This document shows positions 19,825-30,180 of a stretch of 64,000 bases of DNA, one piece after another. The notes under the pieces were generated by a model. That model was not told the origin of the DNA, ran no database searches, and worked only from the letters and a program-made list of their open reading frames with translations. The stretch spans positions 2,358,282-2,422,281 of the forward strand of contig CP107246.1 in assembly GCA_030246985.1 (NCBI GenBank), written 5' to 3'. The translations under genes were made by a program, and so were the position numbers. Origin of the DNA: Candidatus Nitricoxidivorans perseverans. Its GTDB lineage: Bacteria > Pseudomonadota > Gammaproteobacteria > Burkholderiales > Rhodocyclaceae. Positions within the stretch are counted from its first letter, which is position 1; each line of letters begins with the position of its first letter.

Positions 19825-21440
19825 TCGAACTCGGCGACAAGCGCGGCCTGCTGATCGACGACATCCCCGAGATGCGCTCCGCCGTTCGCATCCAGCTCAC
19901 CGACGCGGGCCTGGACAAGTGCGACCAGGCCCGCAACATCAAGGAAGCCATCGAGAAGCTCACGGCCCACCGTTATGACCTGATCGTCTGCGACTACAAC
20001 CTCGGCCAGGGGGCGGACGGCCAGCAGTTCCTGGAGCTGGTCCGCCGCCGCCGCCTGCTGCCCATGACGACGGCCTTCTTGATGGTCACCGGCGAAACCG
20101 GCTACGAGCAGGTGTCCACCGCCGCCGAATTCGCGCCTGACGACTACCTGCTCAAGCCCTTTACCTCCGGCACCCTGCGCACCCGCCTCGAGCGCGTCCT
20201 CGAAAAGAAGGAGGCGCTCAAACCGATCTACATGCACATGGGCGAGCGGAGCAATGCGGCAAAGGCGCTGGCCGCCTGCGACGAGCTTCTCGGCCAGTCC
20301 ACCCGCCACGCGCTGGACGTGCTGCGCATCAAGGGCGACCTGCTGCTGGCCCTGGAACGCGCCGACGAGGCCGGCGCCCTCTATGAGGACGTGCTTCGCC
20401 AGCGGGCGACGCCCTGGGCGGAGGTCGGCAAGGCGCGGGCGCTGGCGGCCCAGGGCGAGGAAGCGTCGGCGCGCGGCTACCTGGAGAGGGCGCTGGACGC
20501 CTATCCGAACTACCTGGCCGCCTACGATTCCCTGGCCGACCTCCTGAAGAAGACGGACACCGGCGCCGCCCAGCGGGTGGTCGAGCGCGCCCTGAAGGTG
20601 GCCCCCTCCACGCGCCGCCAGCGGACGCTCGGCGGGCTGGCCATGGGCAACCGGGATTTCTCCCGCGCCGAACAGGCTTTTCGCCGCGCCGTCGAGAAGG
20701 ACCGCACGGGATTTTTCAAGAGCCATGACGACTATGCCGGCCTGGCCAAGAGTTGCAGCGAGCAGGGCAAGACCCTGGAGGCGCTCACCGCCGTCAAGGA
20801 AATGGGCACCGCCTTCAGCCGCTCGCCGGAACTGGCGGCGCGTCAGGCGGCGGTCGAGAGCATCGTGCAGGCCAAGGCCGGCAATGCGGCGGCGGCCGCC
20901 GCCGCCGCCGAGCGCGCACTGGCCGTCCAGGGCGGCGATGGCTTTGATCCGGCCACGTCGCTGGAAATCGCCCAGGCCTGCTTCGCCAGCGGCAAGGCCG
21001 ACGAGGCCCGCCGGATCATCCAGCAAGTGGCCGAGGACCATCATGACGACGACGAGATATTCGGCCAGGCCCGGACGGTCTTTGCCGCCGCCGGCCTCGT
21101 CGAGGAGGGGGACGCATTCCTCGACGCCACGAGGAAGCGCATGGTCAAGCTCAACAACGATGCCGTCGCGCTGGCCAAGACCGGCGAGCTCGACCGCGCC
21201 GTCGCGATGCTTACGGAGGCCGCGGACCGGCTGGTCAACAACAGCCAGATCGCGGTCAACGCCGCCCTGGCCCTGCTGATGCACGTCCAGACGAAGGGCC
21301 GGGACGTCGAGCGCCTGACCCTGGCCCGGCGCTACATCCTCCAGGCGCGCCGCGCCAACCCGGACCATCCCAAGCTGGGCGACGTGACGGCCTTCTACGC
21401 CAAAGTCGATCCCGCGGGCGCGGCCGCCCTCGAAAAATAG
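19821..21440 (+). CDS. response regulator with C-terminal tetratricopeptide repeats
   Basis: A 539-aa protein. Residues 8-125 form a CheY-type receiver with the acidic pair LIDDIP, phosphoacceptor D58 in YDLIVCDYN, and the conserved Lys in DDYLLKPF. The rest is a helical solenoid of TPR-like repeats (ALDAYPNYLAAYDSLADLL, GNRDFSRAEQAFRRAVEKD and others). There is no DNA-binding or enzymatic output domain, so the output is probably protein-protein contact. The ATG overlaps the glnS stop by four bases. A small kinase gene follows 16 bases downstream and is the likely partner. Confidence 0.9.
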   Translation: MIELGDKRGLLIDDIPEMRSAVRIQLTDAGLDKCDQARNIKEAIEKLTAHRYDLIVCDYNLGQGADGQQFLELVRRRRLLPMTTAFLMVTGETGYEQVSTAAEFAPDDYLLKPFTSGTLRTRLERVLEKKEALKPIYMHMGERSNAAKALAACDELLGQSTRHALDVLRIKGDLLLALERADEAGALYEDVLRQRATPWAEVGKARALAAQGEEASARGYLERALDAYPNYLAAYDSLADLLKKTDTGAAQRVVERALKVAPSTRRQRTLGGLAMGNRDFSRAEQAFRRAVEKDRTGFFKSHDDYAGLAKSCSEQGKTLEALTAVKEMGTAFSRSPELAARQAAVESIVQAKAGNAAAAAAAAERALAVQGGDGFDPATSLEIAQACFASGKADEARRIIQQVAEDHHDDDEIFGQARTVFAAAGLVEEGDAFLDATRKRMVKLNNDAVALAKTGELDRAVAMLTEAADRLVNNSQIAVNAALALLMHVQTKGRDVERLTLARRYILQARRANPDHPKLGDVTAFYAKVDPAGAAALEK

Positions 21441-21456
21441 TCTGTCGGATACCCCA

Positions 21457-22095
21457 ATGGACATCCTCTTCGCCGCCGCCATCCACGACGCCAAGAACGT
21501 CCTCAACGCGCTCAACGCCGCGCTCGGCGAGGCCGGCCGTAACTGCCCGTCGCCGGCGCTCGACCGGGCGCGGGACATGGCGGCCCGGGTGTCCGCGCAG
21601 CTCGTCGAGCTGCTGGCCATCTACCGGGAAGGGCAGGGCAGCCTGCGGCTCGCCATCGACGACCACGACGTGGGCGACTTTCTCGACGACACGCTGGCCG
21701 AGCTGGATGCCGGGCCCGGCGGCATCGTGCCGGCCTGCGACCCCGGCCCGGCGCGCGAAATCGGCGCCTGGGCTTTTGACGCCTACCAGGTGCGATTCGT
21801 GCTGCTCGACGCCTTGCGCAACGCCCTGCGTCACGCGCGAAGCGCGGTGCGCCTCTCCTTCGTGAGGGAGCCTTTGGGCGGCGTGCGATTCACCGTCGCC
21901 GACAACGGTCCGGGCTTCCCGGAAAGCGTGCTTGCCGGCGGGCAGGGCGCCATGTCGTCGGCGTCGAGCGGCCTGGGCCTCACCTTCGCCCGGACCATCG
22001 CCGAGCGCCACGCCACCCCCGACGGCCGCCGCGGCCGCGTCGCGCTGGAGAACGCCCCGGAAGGCGGCGCGCGGTTTTCCCTGATACTGCCCTGA
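21457..22095 (+). CDS. small soluble sensor histidine kinase
   Basis: A 212-aa protein with no membrane segment and no sensing domain. It begins directly with a dimerisation/phosphoacceptor helix, [18 protein letters not shown] (H-box HDxKN). The ATP-binding domain follows: ALRNALRHA (N box), VADNGPGFP (G1) and [16 protein letters not shown] (G2). The full catalytic set is present, so it should be active, and the signal must come from a partner protein. It follows the TPR response regulator by 16 bases and probably phosphorylates it. Confidence 0.88.
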   Translation: MDILFAAAIHDAKNVLNALNAALGEAGRNCPSPALDRARDMAARVSAQLVELLAIYREGQGSLRLAIDDHDVGDFLDDTLAELDAGPGGIVPACDPGPAREIGAWAFDAYQVRFVLLDALRNALRHARSAVRLSFVREPLGGVRFTVADNGPGFPESVLAGGQGAMSSASSGLGLTFARTIAERHATPDGRRGRVALENAPEGGARFSLILP

Positions 22096-22109
22096 CCCCG
22101 ACTTTTCCC

Positions 22110-23171
22110 ATGTCCCGATTCTGGAACCCCCTCGTCGCCTCCCTGTCGCCCTACGTTCCCGGCGAGCAACCGAAGGTCGACAACCTCGTCAAGCTCAACA
22201 CCAACGAGAATCCCTACGGCCCTTCCCCGCGCGCGGTCGAGGCTATCCGCGCCGCGACCGATGACGGCCTGCGGCTCTATCCCGACCCGACGGCACGGCG
22301 CCTGCGGGAGGCTGCGGCAACCTTCTTCGGCATCGCGCCGGAGCAGGTGTTCGCCGGCAACGGCTCTGACGAGGTGCTGGCCTTCGCATTCCTCGGCCTG
22401 CTCAGGCACGCGGGCCGGCCGCTGCTGTTCCCGGACGTCACCTACAGCTTCTATCCCGTCTATTGCGGCCTGTACGGCATCGAGTGGCGGCAGGTGCCGC
22501 TCGACGACGGGTTCGGCATCCGCGTCGCCGACTACTGTGTTCCCAACGGCGGCATCATCTTCCCGAACCCGAACGCGCCCACCGGCCGGGCGATCCCGCG
22601 CGCCGACATCGAATGGCTGCTCGAGCGCAACCGGGATTCCGTGGTGGTCGTCGACGAGGCCTACGTCGATTTCGGCGGAGAGTCGGCCGTGCCGCTGATC
22701 GACCGATTCCCCAACCTGCTGGTGGTGCAGACGCTCTCCAAGTCGCGTTCGCTGGCGGGCCTTCGCGTGGGGCTGGCGATGGGCCACCCCGACCTGATCG
22801 AATGCCTCGTGCGCCTCAAGGACAGCTTCAATTCCTACCCGCTGGACCGCCTGGCGCTGGCCGGCGCCACCGCCGCGCTGGAAGACCGCGAGCACTTCGA
22901 GAAGACCCGCCGGGCTGTGATGAGGAGCCGTGGATGGCTGGCGGAACGACTCGCACGGCTGGGCTTCGCGGTGCTGCCTTCCGCCGCCAACTTCGTATTC
23001 TGCCGCCCGCCGGACGGGAACGCGGCGGAGCTTGCCCAGCGGCTGCGGGAGAACAAAGTGCTCGTCCGCCACTTCAAGGGGCCGCGCACGGGCGAATTCC
23101 TGCGCATCACCGTCGGCACCGACGAACAGTGCGCGATCCTCGTCAACACGCTCGAAAAGCTGCTCTCATGA
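22110..23171 (+). CDS. hisC: histidinol-phosphate aminotransferase
   Basis: A 353-aa fold-type I PLP enzyme. The PLP lysine is K211 in [27 protein letters not shown] and PNPNAPTGR are the usual HisC signatures, and the C-terminal Arg region is FLRITVGT. It converts imidazole-acetol phosphate to histidinol phosphate and may also serve aromatic amino acids. It lies 14 bases after the kinase gene and away from any other his gene in the window. Many betaproteobacteria carry two hisC copies, so this may be the second one. It overlaps the next gene by four bases. Confidence 0.92.
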   Translation: MSRFWNPLVASLSPYVPGEQPKVDNLVKLNTNENPYGPSPRAVEAIRAATDDGLRLYPDPTARRLREAAATFFGIAPEQVFAGNGSDEVLAFAFLGLLRHAGRPLLFPDVTYSFYPVYCGLYGIEWRQVPLDDGFGIRVADYCVPNGGIIFPNPNAPTGRAIPRADIEWLLERNRDSVVVVDEAYVDFGGESAVPLIDRFPNLLVVQTLSKSRSLAGLRVGLAMGHPDLIECLVRLKDSFNSYPLDRLALAGATAALEDREHFEKTRRAVMRSRGWLAERLARLGFAVLPSAANFVFCRPPDGNAAELAQRLRENKVLVRHFKGPRTGEFLRITVGTDEQCAILVNTLEKLLS

Positions 23172-25138
23172 CCGTCAATCTCTGGAATGATGCGGACGCC
23201 CCGGAGGGCGATCTCGCGCAGCGCGTGTACACCTCCCGCCTGCTCGGCCGCGATAAGTCGCTGGTGCTGCACGGCGGCGGCAACACCTCCGTCAAGATCC
23301 GCGAGATGAATCTCGTCGGCGAGGAGGAGGACATCCTCTACATCAAGGGCAGCGGCTGGGACCTGGAGACCATCGAAGCCGGCGGCTTCGCGCCCGTGCG
23401 CCTCGCCCACTGCCTGAAGCTCGCGGAACTCGAATCGCTTTCCGACCCGCAGATGGTCAACGAGCTTCGCACCCACATGACGCAGGCTTCCGCGCCCACG
23501 CCCTCGGTCGAGACCATCCTCCACGCGCTCCTGCCGTGGAAGTTCGTCGACCACACGCACGCCGACGCAATAGTCAGCATCACCAACACGGAGGACGGCG
23601 CGGAACGCATCCGCGAACTCTACGGCGACAAGGTGGTGGTCGTGCCCTACGTGATGCCGGGCTTCGACCTCGCCCGCATCTGCGCGCTGGGTTTTCCGCT
23701 CCAGCGCAAGCCCGCCACGATCGGCATGGTGCTCCTGAACCACGGCATCTTCTCCTTTGGCGACACGGCGAAGGAACCCTACGATCGCATGATCGAGTTG
23801 GTGACGATGGCGGAGGACTACCTCAAGACGAGAGGAGCATGGGACGACGAGCCTGCGTCGCTTGCGCCCGACGATAGTGCGTGGCGTTTCGACCTCGCGG
23901 CCCTGCGCCGCGAGATATCGAAGGCCGCGGGATCGCCGATGCTCGTATGCACCCATGCGAATTCGAAGGCCCTCGCATTCGCGCGCCGCGCCGACCTCGC
24001 GCCCATCTCGCAGCAGGGCACGGCCACGCCCGACCACGTGATCCGCACCAAGCGGTTGCCGATGCTCGGTCGCGACGTCGCCGCCTACGCGGACGCCTAT
24101 CGCGCCTACTTCGCCGAGCACGCGAAGAAGGCGGGCGGCATCCGCACCATGCTCGACCCCGCGCCGCGCGTGATCCTCGATCCGGAATGGGGCATGGCCA
24201 CGGTGGGCCGGAGTGCGAAGGACGCCGAGATCGTGGCGGACATCTACGACCACACCATCGACGTCATCGCGCGCGCCACGAGGCTCGGCGGCTTCCGCAC
24301 GCTCGCGCCCAAGGAGCTGTTCGAGGTCGAGTACTGGGATCTCGAACAGGCCAAGCTGAAGAAATCCGGCAAGCCGCCGGCGTTCGCGGGCGAGATCGCA
24401 TTGGTGACCGGCGCATTCTCCGGCATCGGCCGCGCCTGCGTCGATTCGCTGCTTTCGCGCGGCGCGGCGGTGATCGGACTGGACATCAACCCGGCCATCG
24501 AAACGATGATTTCCCGCCCCGACTTCCTCGGCGTGACCTGCGACGTCGGCGATCCCTCGCAGATCGTCGCCGCCATCGAGCAGGGCGCGCGGCGCTTCGG
24601 TGGACTGGACATGCTGGTCCTCAACGCCGGCGTATTTCCCGGCGGCTGCCGCATCGAGAGCCTCGCGGACGACGAATGGCGGCGCGTCATGGCGATCAAC
24701 CTCGACGCCAACCTCGCCTTCCTGCGCGAATGCCATCCGCTCTTGAAGCTTGCGCCAAGGCGGGGCCGCGTGGTCATCATTGGATCGAAGAACGTCCCCG
24801 CGCCCGGCCCCGGCGCGGCGGCCTACTCGGCCTCGAAGGCGGCGCTCAACCAGCTCGCCCGCGTGGCGGCGCTCGAATGGGGCGCGGACGGCATCCGCAT
24901 CAATTCGCTGCACCCCAACGCAGTCTTCGACACCGGCCTATGGACGCCGGAAGTGCTGGAATCGCGCGCGAAGCACTACGGCCTGACGGTCGAGCAGTAC
25001 AAGACCAACAACGTCCTGAAGGTCGAGGTGACCAGCCGTGACGTGGCCGAACTGGCGGCCGAGATGTGCGGCCCGCTGTTCGCCAAGACGACGGCCGCCC
25101 AGGTGCCCGTCGACGGCGGCAACGAGCGGGTGATCTGA
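23168..25138 (+). CDS. bifunctional class II aldolase / short-chain dehydrogenase
   Basis: A 656-aa fusion. The N-terminal half (about residues 15-390) is a class II aldolase/adducin domain with metal-binding HTHADA (H129, H131) and a later histidine in LLNHGIFSF. The C-terminal half (about 405-656) is an SDR dehydrogenase with VTGAFSGIG (NAD-binding), NAG, and YSASK near residue 553. This architecture is known for rhamnulose-1-phosphate aldolase/lactaldehyde dehydrogenase-type proteins. No sugar kinase, isomerase or transporter lies nearby, so the substrate is not deducible. The ATG overlaps the hisC stop by four bases. Confidence 0.9.
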   Translation: MTVNLWNDADAPEGDLAQRVYTSRLLGRDKSLVLHGGGNTSVKIREMNLVGEEEDILYIKGSGWDLETIEAGGFAPVRLAHCLKLAELESLSDPQMVNELRTHMTQASAPTPSVETILHALLPWKFVDHTHADAIVSITNTEDGAERIRELYGDKVVVVPYVMPGFDLARICALGFPLQRKPATIGMVLLNHGIFSFGDTAKEPYDRMIELVTMAEDYLKTRGAWDDEPASLAPDDSAWRFDLAALRREISKAAGSPMLVCTHANSKALAFARRADLAPISQQGTATPDHVIRTKRLPMLGRDVAAYADAYRAYFAEHAKKAGGIRTMLDPAPRVILDPEWGMATVGRSAKDAEIVADIYDHTIDVIARATRLGGFRTLAPKELFEVEYWDLEQAKLKKSGKPPAFAGEIALVTGAFSGIGRACVDSLLSRGAAVIGLDINPAIETMISRPDFLGVTCDVGDPSQIVAAIEQGARRFGGLDMLVLNAGVFPGGCRIESLADDEWRRVMAINLDANLAFLRECHPLLKLAPRRGRVVIIGSKNVPAPGPGAAAYSASKAALNQLARVAALEWGADGIRINSLHPNAVFDTGLWTPEVLESRAKHYGLTVEQYKTNNVLKVEVTSRDVAELAAEMCGPLFAKTTAAQVPVDGGNERVI

Positions 25139-25151
25139 CGGGAAAGGCCCT

Positions 25152-25174
25152 CAGGATCAGGGAGTCTGACCCTG
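25152..25174 (-). terminator. hairpin between the aldolase fusion and the ATPase gene
   Basis: Arms 25152-25160 (CAGGATCAG) and 25166-25174 (CTGACCCTG) enclose a 5-base loop. Read as minus-strand RNA the single mismatch becomes a G-U pair, so it best fits the end of the ATPase transcript. There is no clear U-tract. The GGGTCAGACTCC-like core also resembles short dispersed repeats common in betaproteobacteria. Confidence 0.45.
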
Positions 25175-25181
25175 TTGGCCG

Positions 25182-26336
25182 TCACGGCAGCCAGCCGATG
25201 TCGCTCCCGAAGCCGCGCCGGCGCACGGCGGCGTTCATCGCTTCCTCGCCTTCGCCCTGGTCGACGATCCATCCTGCCGTCGCGCCGATGTCCGGCAGGG
25301 TTTCGGCCATGTGGCGCGCTTGCCGGGGCGTGCCGACGCCCGCCTTGATTTCGATCGCGCTCATGGCATCGCCGCGCTGGAACAGCAGGTCGACTTCGGC
25401 GCCGGCGGCCGTGCGCCAGAAGAAGGGTTGGGAAAACGGCCGCGCGAGGCGCTCGCGGCGCAGCATGTCCTCGATGACGAAGGTTTCCCAGCTTGCGCCG
25501 CGCACCGGATGGGCATCCAGTTCCGCGAGTGACCCGATGTTGAGCAGGTGGTGCAGGAGCCCCGTGTCGCGCAGGTAGGTCTTGGGCGATTTCGTCAGGC
25601 GCTTGCCCGCGTTTCGGAAGAAAGGCGGCAGTCGCCGCAGCAGGAAGGTCTGCTCGAAGATGTCGATGGCGCGGCTAATGCGCCCATGGGTGACGCCCAT
25701 CGATCCGGCCAGCGCGGCGATGTTGAGCAGCCCGCCCTGCTGGTGGGCCAGCATGGTGAGCAACCGCCGGAAGAACAGGGGATCGGCGTCGATGCCCAGT
25801 TGCGGCAGGTCGCGCTCGATGTAGGTGCGCAGGTAGGCCTCGTGCCATTCCCGGAAGTCGCCGCGGATCGCGTCGGGAAAGCCGCCGGCGAGCCACAGGC
25901 GCCGCCAGTCCGCGGGCGCCGGCCCGCCGGACGCCTCGGCGGCCGTCAGCGGGTCCAGTTCCAGGATGCCTACGCGCCCGGCCAGGGATTCCGACACGCC
26001 GCGCACCGGTTGCGGCTGCGCCGAGCCGAGCAGCACGAAGCTCCCGCGGCGGGCGCGGTCCTCGTCGATGATGCCGCGCAGGGCGGCGAACACCTGCGGT
26101 ACCGCCTGGGCCTCGTCGAGGATCAGGCCGCCGCCGGCGCGCGAGCGAATCTGGAACGCGGCGTCCCCGGCGAACAGTTCGCGCAGCCGCGGCGTTTCCA
26201 GGTCGGTGTAGGCGTGTCCCGGAAATGCCGCCTTCGCCAGGGTCGTCTTGCCCACCTGGCGCGCGCCGAGGATGAGCACGGCAGGAAACTGCGCGGCGAG
26301 GGATTTCAGGCGTTCGGCGGCAAGGCGGGGGAACAT
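25182..26336 (-). CDS. AAA ATPase with DUF4143 (ATP-binding protein)
   Basis: A 384-aa protein. Walker A is ILGARQVGKTT (residues 22-32) and Walker B is LILDEAQAVP. A winged-helix segment and a C-terminal DUF4143/PD-(D/E)XK-like region with AEVDLLF and AIEIKAG follow. Such ATPases are common and patchily distributed; their role is not established, though a DNA- or protein-remodelling role is often guessed. It has its own AT-rich upstream region and predicted promoter, and sits just past the end of the trp series, where trpC would normally be. This suggests horizontal arrival. Confidence 0.88.
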   Translation of the reverse strand: MFPRLAAERLKSLAAQFPAVLILGARQVGKTTLAKAAFPGHAYTDLETPRLRELFAGDAAFQIRSRAGGGLILDEAQAVPQVFAALRGIIDEDRARRGSFVLLGSAQPQPVRGVSESLAGRVGILELDPLTAAEASGGPAPADWRRLWLAGGFPDAIRGDFREWHEAYLRTYIERDLPQLGIDADPLFFRRLLTMLAHQQGGLLNIAALAGSMGVTHGRISRAIDIFEQTFLLRRLPPFFRNAGKRLTKSPKTYLRDTGLLHHLLNIGSLAELDAHPVRGASWETFVIEDMLRRERLARPFSQPFFWRTAAGAEVDLLFQRGDAMSAIEIKAGVGTPRQARHMAETLPDIGATAGWIVDQGEGEEAMNAAVRRRGFGSDIGWLP

Positions 26337-26368
26337 GGGGAACGGAGCGGGCGGGTTAATATGCCCGC

Positions 26369-26398
26369 ATTATTCATCATGCACAGTAAAAAATGCAA
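26369..26398 (-). promoter_or_regulatory. predicted promoter of the ATPase gene
   Basis: On the minus strand TTGCAT (26398-26393), an 18-base spacer and AATAAT (26374-26369). The 100-base gap is markedly AT-richer than its surroundings. A GCGGG/CCCGC hairpin (26351-26368) lies in the predicted leader. Confidence 0.42.
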
Positions 26399-26437
26399 GG
26401 ATATTAAGCGCCGATCCGATGGGATTCCCGGCAGGCC

Positions 26438-27463
26438 CTAGCCCAGCTTGCGCGTGAAGGCCACGAACTCGTCGACCTTCTTCCTTGCCGCGCCGCTGGC
26501 GATGGCTTCGCGGGCCTTTGCGATGCCGGCACCGATGTCCGGCGCGAGGTTTGCGCTGTAGAGTGCCGCGCCGGCGTTCAGCGCCACGATCTCGCGCGCC
26601 GTGCCGGGCTGGTTCTCCAGCGCGGCGAGCAGCATGGCTTTCGATTCCTGCGCGTCGGCGACGCGGATGCGCCGGTTGGAGACCATCTGGAGGCCAAAGT
26701 CCTCCGGGTGGATCTCGTACTCGCGGATTTCATCGTCCTTGAGCTCGGCCACCTGGGTGGCGGCGCCCAGCGAGATCTCGTCCATGCCGTCCTTGCCCCA
26801 GACGACCAGCACGTGGCTGGCGCCGAGCTTCTGCATGACGCGCGCCTGGATGCCGACGAGGTCGGGATGGAATACGCCCATCAGCGTATTGGGCGCGCCA
26901 GCCGGGTTGGTGAGCGGGCCGAGGATGTTGAAGATCGTGCGCACGCCCATCTCGCGTCGCACCGGCACCACGTTCTTCATCGCCGGGTGGTGGTTGGGCG
27001 CGAACATGAAGCCCATGCCGACGGCTTGCAGGCACTCGGCCACCTGCGGGGCCTGGAGGTCGATCTTCGCGCCCAGCGCCTCGAGCACATCGGCCGAGCC
27101 GGACTTCGACGAGACGCCGCGGTTGCCGTGCTTGGCCACCGTCGCGCCGGCCGCGGCGGCGACGAAGGCGGATGCCGTGGAGATGTTGAAGGTGTGGGTG
27201 GAGTCGCCACCCGTGCCGACGATGTCCACGAAGTGGGGGTTGTGGGGCGCCTCGACCTTCGTGCACAGATCGCGCATTACGGTCGCGGCGGCGGCGATCT
27301 CGCCGATCGTCTCCTTCTTGCAGCGCAGGCCGATGAGAATCGCCGCCGTCATGACGGGACTGACTTCTCCGTTCATGATGAGCCGCATCAGGTGCAGCAT
27401 CTCGTCGTGGAAGAGCTCGCGGCCCTCGATGACGCGTTGCAGGGCTTCCTGTGGCGTGATCAT
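26438..27463 (-). CDS. trpD: anthranilate phosphoribosyltransferase
   Basis: A 341-aa enzyme that joins anthranilate to PRPP. Family motifs: [18 protein letters not shown] (PRPP-binding GTGGD), [21 protein letters not shown], and [11 protein letters not shown]. Length is standard. The ATG overlaps the trpG stop by four bases. It is the last trp gene of the minus-strand series; trpC, which normally follows, is at 5550. Confidence 0.97.
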   Translation of the reverse strand: MITPQEALQRVIEGRELFHDEMLHLMRLIMNGEVSPVMTAAILIGLRCKKETIGEIAAAATVMRDLCTKVEAPHNPHFVDIVGTGGDSTHTFNISTASAFVAAAAGATVAKHGNRGVSSKSGSADVLEALGAKIDLQAPQVAECLQAVGMGFMFAPNHHPAMKNVVPVRREMGVRTIFNILGPLTNPAGAPNTLMGVFHPDLVGIQARVMQKLGASHVLVVWGKDGMDEISLGAATQVAELKDDEIREYEIHPEDFGLQMVSNRRIRVADAQESKAMLLAALENQPGTAREIVALNAGAALYSANLAPDIGAGIAKAREAIASGAARKKVDEFVAFTRKLG

Positions 27464-28032
27464 GGGCGGCTCCCTTCGAGGAAGTTCTTGAGCAGGTCGT
27501 GGCCGTGCTCGGTCAGGATGGATTCCGGATGGAACTGCACGCCTTCCACGGCGAATTCGCGGTGGCGTACGCCCATGACCTCCCCATCCTCGGTCCAGGC
27601 GGTGATCTCCAGGCAGTCGGGCAGCGTCGCGCGCTCGATGGCGAGCGAGTGGTAGCGCGTCGCGGTGAAGGGGTTGGGCAGGCCGCGGAACACGCCCTTG
27701 TTCGCGTGGAAGACCGGCGAGAGCTTGCCGTGCATGGGTTTTTGCGCATGGACGATGCGCCCGCCGAAGGCCTCGCCGATGGCCTGGTGGCCGAGGCAGA
27801 CGCCCAGGAGCGGCACCTTGCCCGCGAAGGCCTTGATCGTCGCCACCGAGATGCCCGCCTGCGCCGGTGCGCAGGGGCCGGGGGAGATGACGATGCGGTC
27901 CGGCCTCAGCGCGGCGATCCCCTCGACGGTGATCGCGTCGTTGCGGAACACGCGCACGTCCTCGCCCAACTCGCCGAAGTACTGGACGAGGTTGTAGGTG
28001 AAGGAGTCGTAGTTGTCCACCATCAGTAGCAT
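27460..28032 (-). CDS. trpG: anthranilate synthase component II (glutamine amidotransferase)
   Basis: A 190-aa class I amidotransferase. The opening [19 protein letters not shown], the nucleophile C79 in LLGVCLGHQ, and the His-Glu pair in VQFHPESI complete the catalytic triad. It supplies ammonia to TrpE and in many bacteria also to PabB. It starts ten bases after trpE. Confidence 0.96.
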   Translation of the reverse strand: MLLMVDNYDSFTYNLVQYFGELGEDVRVFRNDAITVEGIAALRPDRIVISPGPCAPAQAGISVATIKAFAGKVPLLGVCLGHQAIGEAFGGRIVHAQKPMHGKLSPVFHANKGVFRGLPNPFTATRYHSLAIERATLPDCLEITAWTEDGEVMGVRHREFAVEGVQFHPESILTEHGHDLLKNFLEGSRP

Positions 28033-28042
28033 GGTCGTCGCC

Positions 28043-29521
28043 TCAGTCGAGTTTCGTGTCGAGGCCGGCCTCGGCCATCTCGGCGGCGCGCAGCTGGGCG
28101 CGGGCCTTGTTCAGCGTCTCGTGCCATTCCGAGTCGGGATCGGAGTCGGCGACGATGCCGGCCCCCGCCTGCACGAAGATGCGCCCGTCCTTGACCACCG
28201 CCGTGCGGATGGCGATGGCGAGGTCCATGTCGCCGTTGAAGCCGAGGTAGCCGACGGCGCCGGCGTAGATGCCGCGCTTGGTGGGCTCCAGTTCGTCGAT
28301 GATCTCCATGGCGCGCACCTTGGGCGCCCCGGAGACGGTGCCGGCCGGGAAGCTGGCCTTGAGCACCGATACGGCGTCCTCGCCCTCTTTCAGCCGGCCC
28401 TCGACGTTGGAGACGATGTGCATGACGTGGGAGTAGCGCTCGATGACGTACTGCTCGGTGACGCGCACCGAGCCGGTCTGCGCCACGCGGCCGACGTCGT
28501 TGCGGCCGAGGTCGAGCAGTTGCAGGTGCTCGGCGCGCTCCTTCGGGTCGGCCAGCAGTTCCTCGGCCAGCGCGGCGTCCTGTTCGGCGTTCGCCCCGCG
28601 TTTTCTCGTCCCCGCGATGGGTCGAAGCGTGATCATGCCGTCTTCCAGCCGCACGAGGATCTCCGGCGAGGCGCCGACGACATGGAAATCCCCGAAGTCG
28701 AAATAGAACATGTAGGGCGAGGGGTTGAGCGTGCGCAGGCAGCGGTAGAGCGCCAGCGGGCTTGCCGCGAAGGGGCGGCTCATGCGCTGGGCGAGCACCA
28801 CCTGCATGACGTCGCCGTCGACGATGTACTGCTTGGCGCGGCGCACGGCGGCCTTGAAGGCCTCCTCGCCCCATTCCGACGTGGCGGACTCGGCGGGGGC
28901 GGCCTGTGCATCCACGGGGATAGCGACGGGCTCGCGCAGCTTCGCGAGCAGCGCCTTGAGTCGTTCGCGGGTGCGCGCCCAGGCGCCAGCGACATTCGGG
29001 TCGGCATAGACGACCAGCGTGAGCCGGCCCGACAGGTTGTCGACGATGGCGATCTCTTCAGAGAGCGTGAGCAGGATGTCGGGCGCGCCGATGGGGTCGG
29101 GCTTCGCGACGTTGGCCAGCTTCGGCTCGATGTATCGCACGGTGTCGTAGCCGAACACGCCGACCAGCCCGCCCGCGAAGCGCGGGAGATTGGGCAGGTC
29201 CGGCACCTTGAATCGCGCCATGAACGCGGCGACGAATGCCATCGGGTCGGCGTTCTCGTGCCGCTCGACCACGCGGTCGCCTTCGAGCACCGTGAGCGTC
29301 GTCCCGCTGACGGAGATGCGCGTCGGGCTCGACAGGCCGATGAAGGAGTAGCGGCCGAAACGCTCGCCCCCCTGCACGGATTCGAGGAGATAGGAGCCGG
29401 GGCCGCCCGCGAGCTTCAGGTAAACCGACAGCGGCGTGTCGAGGTCGGCGAAGGTCTCGAGGGTGACGGGGATCCGGTTGTGGCCTTCGGCGGCCAGCCG
29501 GTTGAATTCGGTTTCAGTCAT
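28043..29521 (-). CDS. trpE: anthranilate synthase component I
   Basis: A 492-aa chorismate-using enzyme. The feedback-inhibition region near the N-terminus has the LLES motif ([19 protein letters not shown]), which binds tryptophan in TrpE. The catalytic region carries [18 protein letters not shown] and [12 protein letters not shown]. The stop lies 10 bases before trpG. The ATG overlaps the gph stop (ATGA). No leader peptide or attenuator can exist in this arrangement, so tryptophan control must act upstream or only by allostery. Confidence 0.97.
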   Translation of the reverse strand: MTETEFNRLAAEGHNRIPVTLETFADLDTPLSVYLKLAGGPGSYLLESVQGGERFGRYSFIGLSSPTRISVSGTTLTVLEGDRVVERHENADPMAFVAAFMARFKVPDLPNLPRFAGGLVGVFGYDTVRYIEPKLANVAKPDPIGAPDILLTLSEEIAIVDNLSGRLTLVVYADPNVAGAWARTRERLKALLAKLREPVAIPVDAQAAPAESATSEWGEEAFKAAVRRAKQYIVDGDVMQVVLAQRMSRPFAASPLALYRCLRTLNPSPYMFYFDFGDFHVVGASPEILVRLEDGMITLRPIAGTRKRGANAEQDAALAEELLADPKERAEHLQLLDLGRNDVGRVAQTGSVRVTEQYVIERYSHVMHIVSNVEGRLKEGEDAVSVLKASFPAGTVSGAPKVRAMEIIDELEPTKRGIYAGAVGYLGFNGDMDLAIAIRTAVVKDGRIFVQAGAGIVADSDPDSEWHETLNKARAQLRAAEMAEAGLDTKLD

Positions 29522-30180
29522 AGACTTTGGGCGGCTTCGAGGATCGAGCCGACTATAGCATCGGCCTCCAGCTCGCGCACGTCCCGGCCCTCGTTATAGC
29601 CGTAGGGCACGAGGAAGATGCGGCAGCCGGCGGCGCGGGCGGCGCGGGCGTCGTTCACGGAATCGCCGATCATCAGCGCGTCGGCGGGGGAGACGCCGAG
29701 CCGGCCGCAGGCCCAGACCACGGGCATGGGGTCTGGTTTCGACTTCGGCAGCGTGTCGCCGCCGACCACGACGTCGAAGAAGGGAAGAAGTCCCGTGCGA
29801 TCGAGCAGCGGGCGCACGAAGTCGGCGGCCTTGTTGGTGATGACGCCCATCGGCAGGCCCTTCGCCTTCAGCAAAGTCAGTCCCTCCAGTACGCCGGGAT
29901 AGATGGCGGTGTGGCGGCCGTTGACCTCGGCGTAGTGGCGGCGGAAAGCGGCCAGCGCGTCGGCCGGCGGCGGTGCGGGATCGTCGGCCGCGTCGAGGCT
30001 TTCCGCGAGCAGCCGCTTGACGAGATTGGGGATGCCCCGGCCGACGTAGCGCCGCATCGCGTCGACACCCACCTCGGGCCGCCCCAGCTCGCGCAGCATC
30101 GCGTTGGCGGCGAGGTGGAGGTCGGGAACGGTGTCGAGCAGCGTGCCGTCGAGATCCAGCAGTACGGCTTTGGGGTTCAA
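29518..30180 (-). CDS. gph: phosphoglycolate phosphatase
   Basis: A 220-aa HAD hydrolase with a helical cap. Motif I is [15 protein letters not shown], motif II is GVITNK, and the last motif is [16 protein letters not shown]. It removes phosphate from 2-phosphoglycolate. The placement rpe-gph-trpE is the common betaproteobacterial/gammaproteobacterial order and supports the specific assignment within the HAD family. It overlaps both neighbours by four bases. Confidence 0.92.
   Translation of the reverse strand: MNPKAVLLDLDGTLLDTVPDLHLAANAMLRELGRPEVGVDAMRRYVGRGIPNLVKRLLAESLDAADDPAPPPADALAAFRRHYAEVNGRHTAIYPGVLEGLTLLKAKGLPMGVITNKAADFVRPLLDRTGLLPFFDVVVGGDTLPKSKPDPMPVVWACGRLGVSPADALMIGDSVNDARAARAAGCRIFLVPYGYNEGRDVRELEADAIVGSILEAAQSL

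Noticed and set aside
22463-23167. Extension of the aldolase/dehydrogenase frame upstream through hisC
   Set aside because: The upstream part is Arg/Pro-rich out-of-frame translation of hisC; the ATG at 23168 begins the conserved aldolase domain.
25152-25174. Transposon end or REP element associated with a transposase
   Set aside because: The GGGTCAGACTCC-like hairpin is isolated, with no transposase gene and no second copy nearby; better read as a weak terminator.
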